Source: [Scytonema hofmanni] UTEX 2349
GTDB taxonomy: Bacteria; Cyanobacteriota; Cyanobacteriia; Cyanobacteriales; Nostocaceae
NCBI RefSeq assembly: GCF_000582685.1
Contig: NZ_KK073768.1
Location: forward strand, 590,723-654,722
DNA: 64,000 bases
Reading direction: 5' to 3'
This document shows positions 1 through 7,999 of the stretch, piece by piece. The translations under genes and the position numbers were made by a program. The number at the start of each line of letters is the position of its first letter. The stretch's first letter is position 1. The notes under the pieces are model-generated. The model saw only the letters and a program-made list of their open reading frames with translations, ran no database searches and was not told where the DNA came from.

Positions 1-108
1 ACCCCCACACCGGAACCGGATGAGTTAAAAGCCAAGGAAACTAAATCAAAGGCTGATTCTCAACCCTTAGCGTTTGATTTTTCAGATTTATTTGACGGTG
101 AGGATTAA
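1..108 (+). CDS. C-terminal end of an unidentified upstream gene (partial)
   Basis: Frame 1 is open from the first base to a TAA at 106-108, giving 35 residues. The first half is rich in Lys, Glu and Pro, and the end is acidic with aromatic residues (LFDGED). The reading frame is continuous and stops 3 bases before the nadB start codon, so the two genes are probably co-transcribed. The fragment is too short for me to name a family. The acidic tail only suggests a soluble protein. Confidence 0.5.
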   Translation, partial: TPTPEPDELKAKETKSKADSQPLAFDFSDLFDGED

Positions 109-111
109 TTA

Positions 112-1890
112 ATGACCTTACCGGAAGACCTTAACAATATTGAACATCTCCAGAAAACTTGGAATCAAGAGCATAATCGCCGGGTTCACAGACCTTTTCA
201 TGTGGTACAAGTCAACAGCCAATTTGATGTCTTAGTAGTCGGTGCTGGTGCTGCTGGATTATACACGGCACTTTGTTTGCCAGAGCAGTTACAAGTCGGT
301 TTGATTACTAAAGAAACAGTTTCTTTGTCCGCTAGTGATTGGGCACAAGGAGGTATTGCTGCGGCGATCGCTCCGGAAGATTCTGCTTACTTGCATATTG
401 AAGATACTTTACGTGCAGGTGCAGGTTTGTGCGATACCCAAGCGGTGGAATTCCTCGCAGAACACGCTAAAAGTTGCATTCAATCTTTAGTAAATTTGGG
501 AGTAGCTTTTGACCGTCATAATAATGAGTTAGCTTTAACTTTAGAAGCTGCCCATTCTCGGAATCGGGTTCTTCACGCTGCTGATACTACAGGCAGGGAA
601 GTAACTACTACCCTTACCGCTCAAGTATTGCGACGCCCAAATATTCAAGTAATTCAGCAAGCTTTGGCGTTAAGTTTGTGGCTGGAACCCGAAAGTGGAA
701 GATGTCAGGGAATTAGTCTGTTTTATCAAGGTAAAATTACCTGGATACGAGCCGGTGCAGTAGTTTTGGCAACTGGTGGTGGTGGTCAAGTTTTTGCACA
801 AACGACTAACCCAGCAGTGAGTACCGGCGATGGAGTAGCGATCGCTTGGCGTGCTGGAGCAATTCTGCGAGACTTAGAATTTGTCCAATTTCACCCGACT
901 GCTTTAACTAAACTTGGTGCCGATCGCTTTCTCATTAGTGAAGCTGTGCGGGGCGAAGGCGCACATTTGGTAGATAATGAAGGACGACGCTTTGCCTTTG
1001 ACTATCACCCGGCTGGTGAACTCGCTCCTAGAGATGTCGTCAGTCGAGCCATTTTCAGCCACTTGCAACGCACTTCTAGCGACCTTGCCACGGCTCATGT
1101 ATGGTTAGATATGCGCCCCATAAAAGCTGACAAGATTCGTTATCGCTTCCCCAATATTGTTAAGGTTTGTCAGCATTGGGGCATTGATGTCTTTTCGCAA
1201 TTAATTCCCGTTGCCCCAGCTGCTCATTACTGGATGGGTGGTATTTTTGCGGATTTGATGAATCAAACAAATATTCCCGGTTTATATGCGGTGGGGGAAA
1301 CTGCCAGTACCGGCGTACATGGAGCGAACCGTCTAGCAAGTAATTCCCTACTCGAATGTATCGTGTTTGGCGCACAGATGGCTAATATAAAGGATGAAGT
1401 CAGAAGGATAAAGGATAAAGGGAAAGAATCTGAATTTACACTTTCTGAATTTATTCTTTCTGAAAGTGAGTGGAACAACGAACAAGCACAGTTAGAAGCA
1501 CTACGACAGAAGTTACCGCGTTTAGTTTGGGAAAATGCTGGTATTTGTCGTCAACAATCAAGTTTAGAGCAAGCGATCGTAATAATTGAATCTTGGCAAC
1601 AAGATTTTGCTGCTTTGAAACTGAGCCAATTTTTACTTACATTACACCCAACAGAATCAGCTACTTTCACTTTACCAGATGTTGAAAAGCAGTTGCGACT
1701 CTGGGCTGAAACCCGCAATTTATTAGATGTAGCTTATTTAATTCTTAAAAGCGCTGCTTTTAGAACCGAAAGTCGTGGTGGACACTTCCGTTTAGATTTT
1801 CCTCAAAGCGCTGTGGATTGGCAGGCACATACTCTAGTACAAAGATACTCTTGGAATAAAAGTTCGATAATATCATGTCCGTTTAATTAA
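112..1890 (+). CDS. nadB: L-aspartate oxidase
   Basis: NadB is an FAD enzyme that oxidises L-aspartate to iminoaspartate, the first step of de novo NAD synthesis, in the cytoplasm. At 592 residues it is slightly longer than typical family members (about 530-550). The dinucleotide-binding motif VVGAGAAGLYTAL lies near residues 42-54. The flavoprotein signatures follow in order: FVQFHPTAL, EAVRGEGAHL, PRDVVSRAI, AAHYWMGGI and the GVHGANRLASNSLLE block. These are the succinate dehydrogenase/L-aspartate oxidase family signatures. The N-terminal 40 residues ahead of the FAD motif are unusual, and an insert rich in Lys, Glu and Ser follows the FAD-binding part (about residues 428-455). The upstream partial gene ends 3 bases before the ATG, which suggests an operon. 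The alternative, fumarate reductase or SdhA, is less likely because of the HGANRLASNSLLE motif. Confidence 0.93.
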   Translation: MTLPEDLNNIEHLQKTWNQEHNRRVHRPFHVVQVNSQFDVLVVGAGAAGLYTALCLPEQLQVGLITKETVSLSASDWAQGGIAAAIAPEDSAYLHIEDTLRAGAGLCDTQAVEFLAEHAKSCIQSLVNLGVAFDRHNNELALTLEAAHSRNRVLHAADTTGREVTTTLTAQVLRRPNIQVIQQALALSLWLEPESGRCQGISLFYQGKITWIRAGAVVLATGGGGQVFAQTTNPAVSTGDGVAIAWRAGAILRDLEFVQFHPTALTKLGADRFLISEAVRGEGAHLVDNEGRRFAFDYHPAGELAPRDVVSRAIFSHLQRTSSDLATAHVWLDMRPIKADKIRYRFPNIVKVCQHWGIDVFSQLIPVAPAAHYWMGGIFADLMNQTNIPGLYAVGETASTGVHGANRLASNSLLECIVFGAQMANIKDEVRRIKDKGKESEFTLSEFILSESEWNNEQAQLEALRQKLPRLVWENAGICRQQSSLEQAIVIIESWQQDFAALKLSQFLLTLHPTESATFTLPDVEKQLRLWAETRNLLDVAYLILKSAAFRTESRGGHFRLDFPQSAVDWQAHTLVQRYSWNKSSIISCPFN

Positions 1891-1894
1891 CACT

Positions 1895-1980
1895 AATAAA
1901 AACCTACCTACCGTCATAGAGACATTCCGCAATAAAAACCTACCTACCGTCGTAGAGACGTTCCGCCGGAACGTCTCTAC
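1895..1980. repeat. 36-bp tandem duplication ending in a perfect palindrome
   Basis: Two direct copies of a 36-base unit (1895-1930 and 1931-1966) start with AATAAAAACCTACC and end in TTCCGC or a close variant. The second copy runs into a perfect 29-base palindrome, GTAGAGACGTTCC/GGAACGTCTCTAC, at 1952-1980. Related palindromes occur at 7905, 34706, 54066, 54188 and 58553. The unit lies just behind nadB and could act as a transcript end, but there is no T-run, so I class it as a dispersed repeat. Confidence 0.75.
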
Positions 1981-2102
1981 ATGATATTATTAGCAATTAA
2001 CAATTGTGAAGATAAATGAATGGGCATGATGCGTAAAAAAAGCAACTTATGTTTATTTCTGCTTGCCTATTTATCAACTGAATTTGGTAAATTTCTAATT
2101 TC

Positions 2103-2354
2103 TTAACGTGTGCCAGTACCATGTTGACTATCAGGACTACCATTATTTGGGGGTTCGTAAATATCGCTACTGGATTCAGTATTTAATGTCTGAGAATTGC
2201 TCTCAATTGACCTAACACTATTAGTAGCCAAACTGCTTAAAACTGTTATTGCGTCGGCAACTTTGGGGATTATCAAGGCAGAGCCAATACAAAATACTAC
2301 AGCAGTAGCAATTTTTAAACTTGTTTCTATTTCTCTAGATATATTACCTTGCAT
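2103..2354 (-). CDS. small single-pass membrane protein, function unknown
   Basis: This 83-residue frame has a short charged N-terminus, one clear hydrophobic segment (about residues 14-35, KIATAVVFCIGSALIIPKVA), and a polar Ser/Asn/Pro/Gly-rich tail. An AGGA Shine-Dalgarno-like element lies about 10 bases before the ATG. I recognise no family. It stands alone between nadB and the diguanylate cyclase. The overlapping plus-strand frame in the same place has no comparable start signal. It may be a small inner-membrane or secreted peptide; it could also be spurious. Confidence 0.45.
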   Translation of the reverse strand: MQGNISREIETSLKIATAVVFCIGSALIIPKVADAITVLSSLATNSVRSIESNSQTLNTESSSDIYEPPNNGSPDSQHGTGTR

Positions 2355-2697
2355 TTTGATTTCATCCTGTTTTTTATTATCTTCAAGAGTCTGATTAATT
2401 TTTTCAGGAAATAACTAAATTTTTATTTGCTATGTGTAAATAAAAAGTCGCGTGATTTGACTGCTTAAGATTGAATTATTGTTGACATTTAATAGATATT
2501 CTGAAAGTACTGCTCTTGGCATCAGCCAAAAGTTATATATTTATAAATTTTTAGTTGATTGATATGCTCTTTACATCAGCTCAAAGACATATCTTTACTA
2601 AAAAGTAGTTTTTAAAATGTATATTTTTTTTGAAAAAATATCAATATTTTCTGAGTAAGCACCGTTGATTGCTTGCAGTTAGCGGTGAGAGTTGTCA
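2355..2697. other. AT-rich intergenic stretch
   Basis: About 340 bases with no convincing frame. It is very AT-rich, with several A/T runs and TATA-like hexamers that could serve the small membrane protein read leftward. I see no repeat, RNA gene or terminator hairpin that I can defend. Confidence 0.4.
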
Positions 2698-4929
2698 CTA
2701 CGCAAATTCATAGCGATTTTTACCTAAATGCTTGGCACGATACATCGCGTTATCTGCTTCTTTAAGCAAAGTTTCGTAGTTGTGGCTGTTAATTGGATAG
2801 ATACTAATGCCAATACTGGCGGAGACTCTGATAGTATATTTGTCGAAAACAATTGGCTCGTTAATGGTTGTGAGAATTTTTTCGGCGACTCTTGCTGCAA
2901 CTTTTATATTGGGAATTGTGCGTAAAATCACGGTAAATTCATCGCCACCCAAACGGGAAATGGTATCAGTGCCGCGCAAAGAGTTGTTGAGTCGGTGGGC
3001 GATCGCCACCAAAACGCGATCGCCGATTTCGTGTCCTAAAGTATCATTAACTTGCTTAAAGCCGTCTAAATCAATAAATAGCAGTGCTAGTAATAAATTG
3101 TTACTTTGTGCCCACTCTAGCGACTCGTGAAGTTGTTCGGCGAAAGATTTGCGATTGGGTAGACCAGTGAGGCTATCGTGATAGGCAAGATAACGCATCT
3201 GGTCTTCTTTGCGTTTTAATTCATCGTTTGATTGGGATAACTCCGTATTTGATTGGGTTAACTTAGCAGCAGTGTCCTTGAGTTGTTCTTCCTTCAGCTT
3301 GCGTTGCGTAATATCACGGATGACCCCAACTAAATATAAATTACCAGCGGCATCTTTGTGAAGCGATCGCTTTGTCGCAATCAGATAAGTCTTACCAACA
3401 GCATCGGTAAATTCTTCTTCATTTTCTTGGGGTTGTTGACTCGAAAGCACCAGATTATCTTGCCTGCGAAAAACATCAGCTTCATGTTTTGGGAAAAAGT
3501 CATAGTCTGACTTTTCAATTAACATAGTTTTCGGATAACCGATAAATTGACAATATGCCTGATTTAAAACAATCCATTGATGTTTTTCATTTTTGACAAA
3601 AATGGGGTCAGGAATCGTGTTAATCACTTGTCCTAAAAAATCTTTAGAGCGTTTTAATTCTTCTTGCATGTGAGCAAGTTGATAAGTCAGCACAACAGCT
3701 GAACTGCAAAAGGTAAGCAACCCAGGTAAGATTGGTATCCACCAACCATCAAGAAAAGTAACATAAGCATAACCAGTTAGCAGCAAACAACAAAAAACTA
3801 TACTTAAGCCACTAATACAAGGGTGTTGTATTCGCCGTCTGGTAGCAACTCCCAAATAAGCCCAAGCAAAAATCCACAACCATTCGATTTCATCAGACCA
3901 AACTTTTAGTAAAGGTCGTCCTTCCAGGGCAGCTGCGATTAACTCACTGATAAAATAGGCTTGTAATTCGATGCCAGCTACAGGCTGAACCGTCCCCATC
4001 AAACGGCTGGAGTATGGTATTAATACATCATCTGGGAGACTCGGCGCAGTCGAACCAATTAGCACAATCGAATCGCTAATCCAGTCTTTTCGTACTCGGT
4101 TAGCTAGCACATCTATAAGAGAAACCTGACGAAACGGACAGGATTCTACTTGCAAGTTATTGCAGGCTGGTTTAGGAAAGTTAGATAAAATTTGGTAGCC
4201 TCTACCATCAGCTTTTATATAAGCACCATGATTCGGTTGAAAACGATGAAACACCGCTTTACCTAACTGCAAATAATTATGATTACTGGCTGCTTTTTTG
4301 GGAGTAATACCCTCGTTCTTTAAATATAATAAAGCCAGCTTCAATGCAAAACTTTGATGTGATTTACGATCAACGTCGTGCCAATACAACAAGCTGCGAC
4401 GTATTTTGCCATCACCATCCAACACCACATTATTAAAACCAACTTGATGGCGATCGCTTAGTTCCCGTGGGGCTGAAACAATAGTATTTTTGTTAGGTCC
4501 CAATAATTCAATCCCAACTAAGTTTGGTGTAGATTTGTAAGCCTCAACTAGATTGGAATGTCCTGGCTCAACTGGCAAATCTCGATATATATCTAAACCA
4601 ATAGCACGAGGTTTGTGGACTTTTAGTTTCTCTAACATCTCTGCGATCGCCTGATCTGAAATGGGCCAAGAATTTACTTGGCGCAAAGAAACTTCATCAA
4701 TCGCTACAATAGTAATATGGTTTTGTGGCGCTTCATCTGGACGTAAGCGGAAAAATTGATCCAAGGCTGCCCACTCTAAGGATTGTAATAATCCGAAAGA
4801 GCGCAAAACTAAGATGCAGACTGCTACGCAGAAGGCAGTAATCAATTCCCTGTATTTTCGACCAAGCGTTTTTTTACGTCTAAATAGTAACTTCAAAAAA
4901 TGCTTGCCTAACTGCTTACTCATTCCCAT
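2698..4929 (-). CDS. CHASE2-PAS-GGDEF diguanylate cyclase (membrane sensor)
   Basis: A 743-residue membrane sensor predicted to make the second messenger c-di-GMP. Order of parts: an N-terminal membrane segment (about 29-50), then an extracytoplasmic CHASE2 domain (about 50-340, with VAIDEVSLRQVNSWP and IGLDIYRDLP). Three membrane helices (about 350-415) and a PAS domain (about 430-550, ending VIRDITQRK) follow. A coiled-coil linker leads to GGDEF (about 585-743). The catalytic motif is intact (RLGGDEFTVI). An RxxD inhibitory site (RGTD) lies five residues upstream, so feedback inhibition by c-di-GMP is expected. No EAL domain is fused. It is monocistronic. The CHASE2 ligand is unknown. Confidence 0.9.
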   Translation of the reverse strand: MGMSKQLGKHFLKLLFRRKKTLGRKYRELITAFCVAVCILVLRSFGLLQSLEWAALDQFFRLRPDEAPQNHITIVAIDEVSLRQVNSWPISDQAIAEMLEKLKVHKPRAIGLDIYRDLPVEPGHSNLVEAYKSTPNLVGIELLGPNKNTIVSAPRELSDRHQVGFNNVVLDGDGKIRRSLLYWHDVDRKSHQSFALKLALLYLKNEGITPKKAASNHNYLQLGKAVFHRFQPNHGAYIKADGRGYQILSNFPKPACNNLQVESCPFRQVSLIDVLANRVRKDWISDSIVLIGSTAPSLPDDVLIPYSSRLMGTVQPVAGIELQAYFISELIAAALEGRPLLKVWSDEIEWLWIFAWAYLGVATRRRIQHPCISGLSIVFCCLLLTGYAYVTFLDGWWIPILPGLLTFCSSAVVLTYQLAHMQEELKRSKDFLGQVINTIPDPIFVKNEKHQWIVLNQAYCQFIGYPKTMLIEKSDYDFFPKHEADVFRRQDNLVLSSQQPQENEEEFTDAVGKTYLIATKRSLHKDAAGNLYLVGVIRDITQRKLKEEQLKDTAAKLTQSNTELSQSNDELKRKEDQMRYLAYHDSLTGLPNRKSFAEQLHESLEWAQSNNLLLALLFIDLDGFKQVNDTLGHEIGDRVLVAIAHRLNNSLRGTDTISRLGGDEFTVILRTIPNIKVAARVAEKILTTINEPIVFDKYTIRVSASIGISIYPINSHNYETLLKEADNAMYRAKHLGKNRYEFA

Positions 4930-5147
4930 AACCTAATGTGTAACAAACATTTTCTGTTTTTTAGTCATAAGCTACCTAGTATATGTAGTTCACATAGGAG
5001 TAACTTATGCATTTTCAGAATGTTGTCAACACGCTTATGTTTTACCATTCAATTATGCAATCATCGCTCATAGTAATGTGGGCTTTCATCACAATTGCAT
5101 CATCTAAGTATAAACCCACATTCCGCACCCTCAAATTCGCCCCTCAG

Positions 5148-5193
5148 GCTAGAAGCCGCTGGCTCTACAAACAAAGCCCGCCTACGCGGGCTA
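5148..5193 (-). repeat. hairpin-bearing dispersed repeat, copy 1 (inverted partner at 6044)
   Basis: Read on the minus strand, this unit starts TAGCCCGCGTAGGCGGGCT, forming a GC-rich hairpin, and continues through TTTGTTTGTAGAGCC into a second arm ending in AGCGGCTTCTAGC. A homologous unit in the opposite orientation lies at 6044-6089. The two copies bracket the Mrr-like nuclease gene. The rest of the gap 4930-5397 holds no gene that I can support except the fragment at 5231. Confidence 0.65.
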
Positions 5194-5230
5194 ATTAAAT
5201 GCATCTTTGCGTAAAATGCTTGTTATAAAA

Positions 5231-5377
5231 TCAAAATGTCCATTCGTGGTCTGGATCGTCTAGGGCAGCGCGGACAGAAGTTAGGTTTGCAAGCTCTTGA
5301 AATGGGCTTGATTTGGCTATTTCTGTGATTGAATTTAATGTTAAGGCTAGTTGCTCGTTATTATTGGATGCGATCGC
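5231..5377 (-). pseudogene. C-terminal remnant of a small hypothetical protein
   Basis: On the minus strand a 48-residue open stretch runs from an in-frame TAA (5378-5380) to a TGA (5231-5233). It has protein-like composition: the end LTSVRAALDDPDHEWTF is acidic and ordered. No ATG is present, so it looks like the 3' part of a decayed small gene, perhaps antitoxin-like, which is a guess. It lies just behind the Mrr-like gene in the same orientation and inside the pair of inverted repeats. Confidence 0.3.
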
Positions 5378-5397
5378 TTAGTATTGTGTTGTATGAT

Positions 5398-5880
5398 CTA
5401 AATGTTTTTAGAATCAAGCATAAATTTAATCAGCTTATTTCTATCCCATAGTTGTACTTCGTTAGAATATGCAAGATTAAAAGCATTCTTTGTGAACCTG
5501 TTGTTAGTAACTACAATCGCTTTGTTTGCCTTATAGTGTCTAACTGCACTTGCTACTTCCTGTACAGCTTTGACGCTTACAGGATTCTTGGATCTTTTTG
5601 CTTGAACCACAGTTTTTAAGCCATTCTTGTATAGGATTAAGTCGGCTCCATAATCTTGGGTGTCTGGAGTCAGACTCACTTCATAACCAGTTTTTCTAAA
5701 AAGTAGTGATAAGAGTTTTTCAAATTCCTTACCACTCATCTGATCCACTTCATAAATACCACTGGCAAGGATACGCTTTTCCTCTTCTTGCTTACGCTTT
5801 TCCTCTTCTTTTATTGCTTCACTTACACCATAGATTGCAGCACCAGCTAAGGCAACAGCACCCAAGATAATTGGAATCAT
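5398..5880 (-). CDS. membrane-anchored Mrr-type restriction endonuclease-like protein
   Basis: A 160-residue protein with an N-terminal hydrophobic helix (residues 2-19), a Lys/Glu-rich coiled linker (about 22-38) and an Mrr-like nuclease domain (about 45-155). The PD-(D/E)XK core is visible as YGAD with D80, then VVQAK with Q93 and K95, the Q-x-K form usual in Mrr enzymes. Mrr proteins cut modified DNA. A membrane-tethered short form is common in bacteria and may act on incoming DNA; that role is inferred. AGGAT lies ahead of the ATG. It sits between two inverted copies of a hairpin repeat. Confidence 0.75.
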   Translation of the reverse strand: MIPIILGAVALAGAAIYGVSEAIKEEEKRKQEEEKRILASGIYEVDQMSGKEFEKLLSLLFRKTGYEVSLTPDTQDYGADLILYKNGLKTVVQAKRSKNPVSVKAVQEVASAVRHYKANKAIVVTNNRFTKNAFNLAYSNEVQLWDRNKLIKFMLDSKNI

Positions 5881-6043
5881 GAAATAATCCTGATTGTGAT
5901 TAGCGGTTAAAAACAGACTTCTAAAGATTTTCCCAGCTACAGATGAGTAGCCTTATACATAGAATTCCCTGATTAACCAACTAATCACAACCTATTCAGC
6001 AACAAAAATGTAAAACTTCCATGAAGAAAACTACTAAACTCTT

Positions 6044-6089
6044 TAGCCCACGAAGGTGGGCTTCGTTTGTATAGCCGCGACTTCCAGTC
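6044..6089 (+). repeat. hairpin-bearing dispersed repeat, copy 2
   Basis: TAGCCCACGAAGGTGGGCT forms a hairpin, followed by TCGTTTGTATAGCC and CGCGACTTCCAGTC. It matches the reverse complement of 5148-5193 with scattered substitutions. Together the two copies form an inverted pair about 850 bases apart. Confidence 0.65.
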
Positions 6090-6103
6090 GTCCAGGCAAA
6101 ATA

Positions 6104-6826
6104 TTAACCCAAACTTTCCGGATCGATACCTAAGGCGGTCAATTTTTCTGCTAACATTTGTGCGCGTTGTTCTGCTTCCACACGTCGCTGTTCCTCATAA
6201 CTTGCGCGTTCTTCCGCTTCAGTAATGCGTTCTTCTGGCGTCAGCATCCTTTGCCCTTGTTCGTCATACCAGTACAACCACTCCCGCGCTATACCTTGAT
6301 AAATTCCGCGATCGCGTCCAATTCCTAAATTAATCTCCGGTAGCCAAACCGGATTTCCTGGCTGTAACTCATATTCGCCATTCACTAAGCGATACACTTC
6401 CAAAGGTGGCTTTTTGCGACGACAGGGATTATATACAACGTAGTACAAAATCCCTAATTCTTTCCCATAGAATTCTTTCTTAGTGCTGTATTCTCCCCGA
6501 TGGGTTTGAGAAACAACCTCTAGTATCAAAATTGGCAGCTTATTTTCTTCCCACAGTACATAACTTAGGCGCAAATCCTCACCAATAAAGCGTTTAACTC
6601 CTAAGCTGAGAAATCCATCGGCGACGATCGCGGGTTTATTTGGGTCATAATAAACACCCATATCAACGCCAAAGAACCAATCCCAGCGCTCTGACCACAG
6701 CAAAGCCAGCATCGCTTTTAGCAAGCCGGGAATCAAATCTTGTAGTTCATTATCCACAGGTGTATCGTCTGAGTCGGGTAGTTCTTCGGAAGATGGCAAA
6801 CAGTGCAATGGGTTGTAGTCTAACAT
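6104..6826 (-). CDS. Uma2 family (DUF820) endonuclease-like protein
   Basis: Uma2/DUF820 proteins have a PD-(D/E)XK fold and are hugely expanded in cyanobacteria; their biological role is unsettled. Here the signatures WFFGVDMGVYYDP, IVADGFLSLGV and LPILILEVVSQTHRGE are all present, the last carrying the E-V core. The C-terminus is a Glu/Arg-rich coiled coil (about the last 45 residues, TEAEERASYEEQRR). I chose the ATG at 6826 (starting MLDYNPLH, 240 residues) because family members I recall begin there. An ATG at 6907 would add 27 residues. It is divergent from the 202-residue nuclease-like gene to its right. Confidence 0.8.
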   Translation of the reverse strand: MLDYNPLHCLPSSEELPDSDDTPVDNELQDLIPGLLKAMLALLWSERWDWFFGVDMGVYYDPNKPAIVADGFLSLGVKRFIGEDLRLSYVLWEENKLPILILEVVSQTHRGEYSTKKEFYGKELGILYYVVYNPCRRKKPPLEVYRLVNGEYELQPGNPVWLPEINLGIGRDRGIYQGIAREWLYWYDEQGQRMLTPEERITEAEERASYEEQRRVEAEQRAQMLAEKLTALGIDPESLG

Positions 6827-6983
6827 GAGCGGTTGTGCCAAAGCTGATTCTAAATAGATTGTAGAAAATTGATTCACCGAGTAGAAGCTTTGTGTTTTGC
6901 CATACATACCAAAGAAATGGTGAGATTTTAGATAGAATCAAGTTCAATAGCATAAAAGTTAAATTTACTAAAATCTTTGTCAA

Positions 6984-7592
6984 ATGTCATACAGTCAATT
7001 CAGTATAGACACTGTTGAGACAACCTTGGGAATTACCATTGTGGAAAATGTGGGAATTTTTGCGGACACACCCCCAGTAGAATACAGTGATTTTTTGGCA
7101 CAAGCACTTAAAAAGTATATACCATTAGCATTATCTATTGGAACCGAGAAAGCTCGTTCGGAATTAATTTTAACACCAATTCTTGTAGAACTAAAAGATA
7201 TATTACAAAATCAAATTAGTTTGTTTTCCGGTCGAGAATTTAACGTTAGTCCAGAAAAAGGTTTAACTGGTTTTTGTGACTTTCTTATTAGTAAGTCTTC
7301 AGAACAAATAATTATCAAAGCACCAGTCATTGCTTTGGTAGAAGCTAAAAATGATAATATTCAATCTGGTTTGGGACAATGCATAGCTGAAATGGTAGCT
7401 GCACAACTATTTAATCAGCAAAAAGAAAATGAAATTAAAACAATTTACGGTGCTGTCACCACAGGTACTAACTGGAAATTTATGCGTTTGTCTGGACAAA
7501 TAATAGAGATTGATTTAAATGAATATTTTATAAATGATGTTAGAAAAATTTTAGGAATTTTAAGAAGTTTTATTGAAAATAGTGATAATTAA
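6984..7592 (+). CDS. PD-(D/E)XK-like hypothetical protein
   Basis: This 202-residue protein shows a nuclease-type core: E60 in EKARSE, D99 in TGFCDFLIS, then IALVEAKND with E120 and K122. This spacing resembles the N-terminal nuclease half of type I restriction HsdR subunits. I know similar stand-alone cyanobacterial proteins only as hypothetical. There is no membrane segment. It is transcribed divergently from the Uma2 gene, with about 160 bases between starts. A nuclease role is inferred from motif spacing only. Confidence 0.6.
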   Translation: MSYSQFSIDTVETTLGITIVENVGIFADTPPVEYSDFLAQALKKYIPLALSIGTEKARSELILTPILVELKDILQNQISLFSGREFNVSPEKGLTGFCDFLISKSSEQIIIKAPVIALVEAKNDNIQSGLGQCIAEMVAAQLFNQQKENEIKTIYGAVTTGTNWKFMRLSGQIIEIDLNEYFINDVRKILGILRSFIENSDN

Positions 7593-7689
7593 TATGGTAA
7601 TTTAACCAAATTAAGGAACTTACCGCGATAAAACTACCTATAGCGTAAAGTGCGTTTATGAACTAATATCAAGTTCGGATAATTAGTTA

Positions 7690-7800
7690 TAGTACCCAAG
7701 TCAAGAAAGACCCCACCCCCAGCCCCTCCCCGCAAGCGGGGAGGGGAGATTTTGCGTCAGCAAAAGCGGGGTGGGGTTCCGGGTATTATGACTAATCAAA
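7690..7800. repeat. GC-rich multi-hairpin dispersed repeat
   Basis: The stretch has nested inverted repeats: CCTCCCCGCAAGCGGGGAGG at the core, and outer arms CCCCACCCCC and GGGGTGGGG. It is flanked by copies of a short word resembling AAGTTCGGATAATTAG / CTAATCAAACGGACTTGAT in inverted orientation (about 7671 and 7792). This resembles a small mobile or REP-type element common in cyanobacterial genomes. It lies between the nuclease-like gene and ndhD1. Confidence 0.6.
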
Positions 7801-7883
7801 CGGACTTGATATAACGCATCGCAATCTAATTCTAAGATGGTGCGTTAGAACAAATGTCCGTAACGCATCCTACTAGCTTACTG

Positions 7884-7937
7884 AATACGTTATCCAGAAC
7901 CCCCTAGAGACGTAGCAGTGCTACGTCTCTACATTCT
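7884..7937. repeat. palindromic repeat (TAGAGACGTAGC family) with conserved left flank
   Basis: A perfect 27-base palindrome, TAGAGACGTAGCAG/TGCTACGTCTCTA, spans 7905-7931. It is preceded by ACGTTATCCAGAACCCC. The same left flank and palindrome recur at 54171-54218, so the repeat unit is longer than the palindrome itself. It lies downstream of the ndhD1 stop, but a T-run is lacking on that strand. Confidence 0.7.
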
Positions 7938-7999
7938 TGACAAAAAAAGGGCAGGTTCAAAACCCACCCTCAAAGCAATATTAATTGGAAATTAACTTT

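Noticed and set aside
2197..2394. Plus-strand 65-residue frame opposite the small membrane protein
   Set aside because: No start signal. Its hydrophobic stretch mirrors the minus-strand helix, which has a better ribosome site.
5007..5198. Plus-strand 63-residue frame downstream of the CHASE2 gene
   Set aside because: Its last third is the hairpin repeat at 5148-5193, and the rest has no family features.
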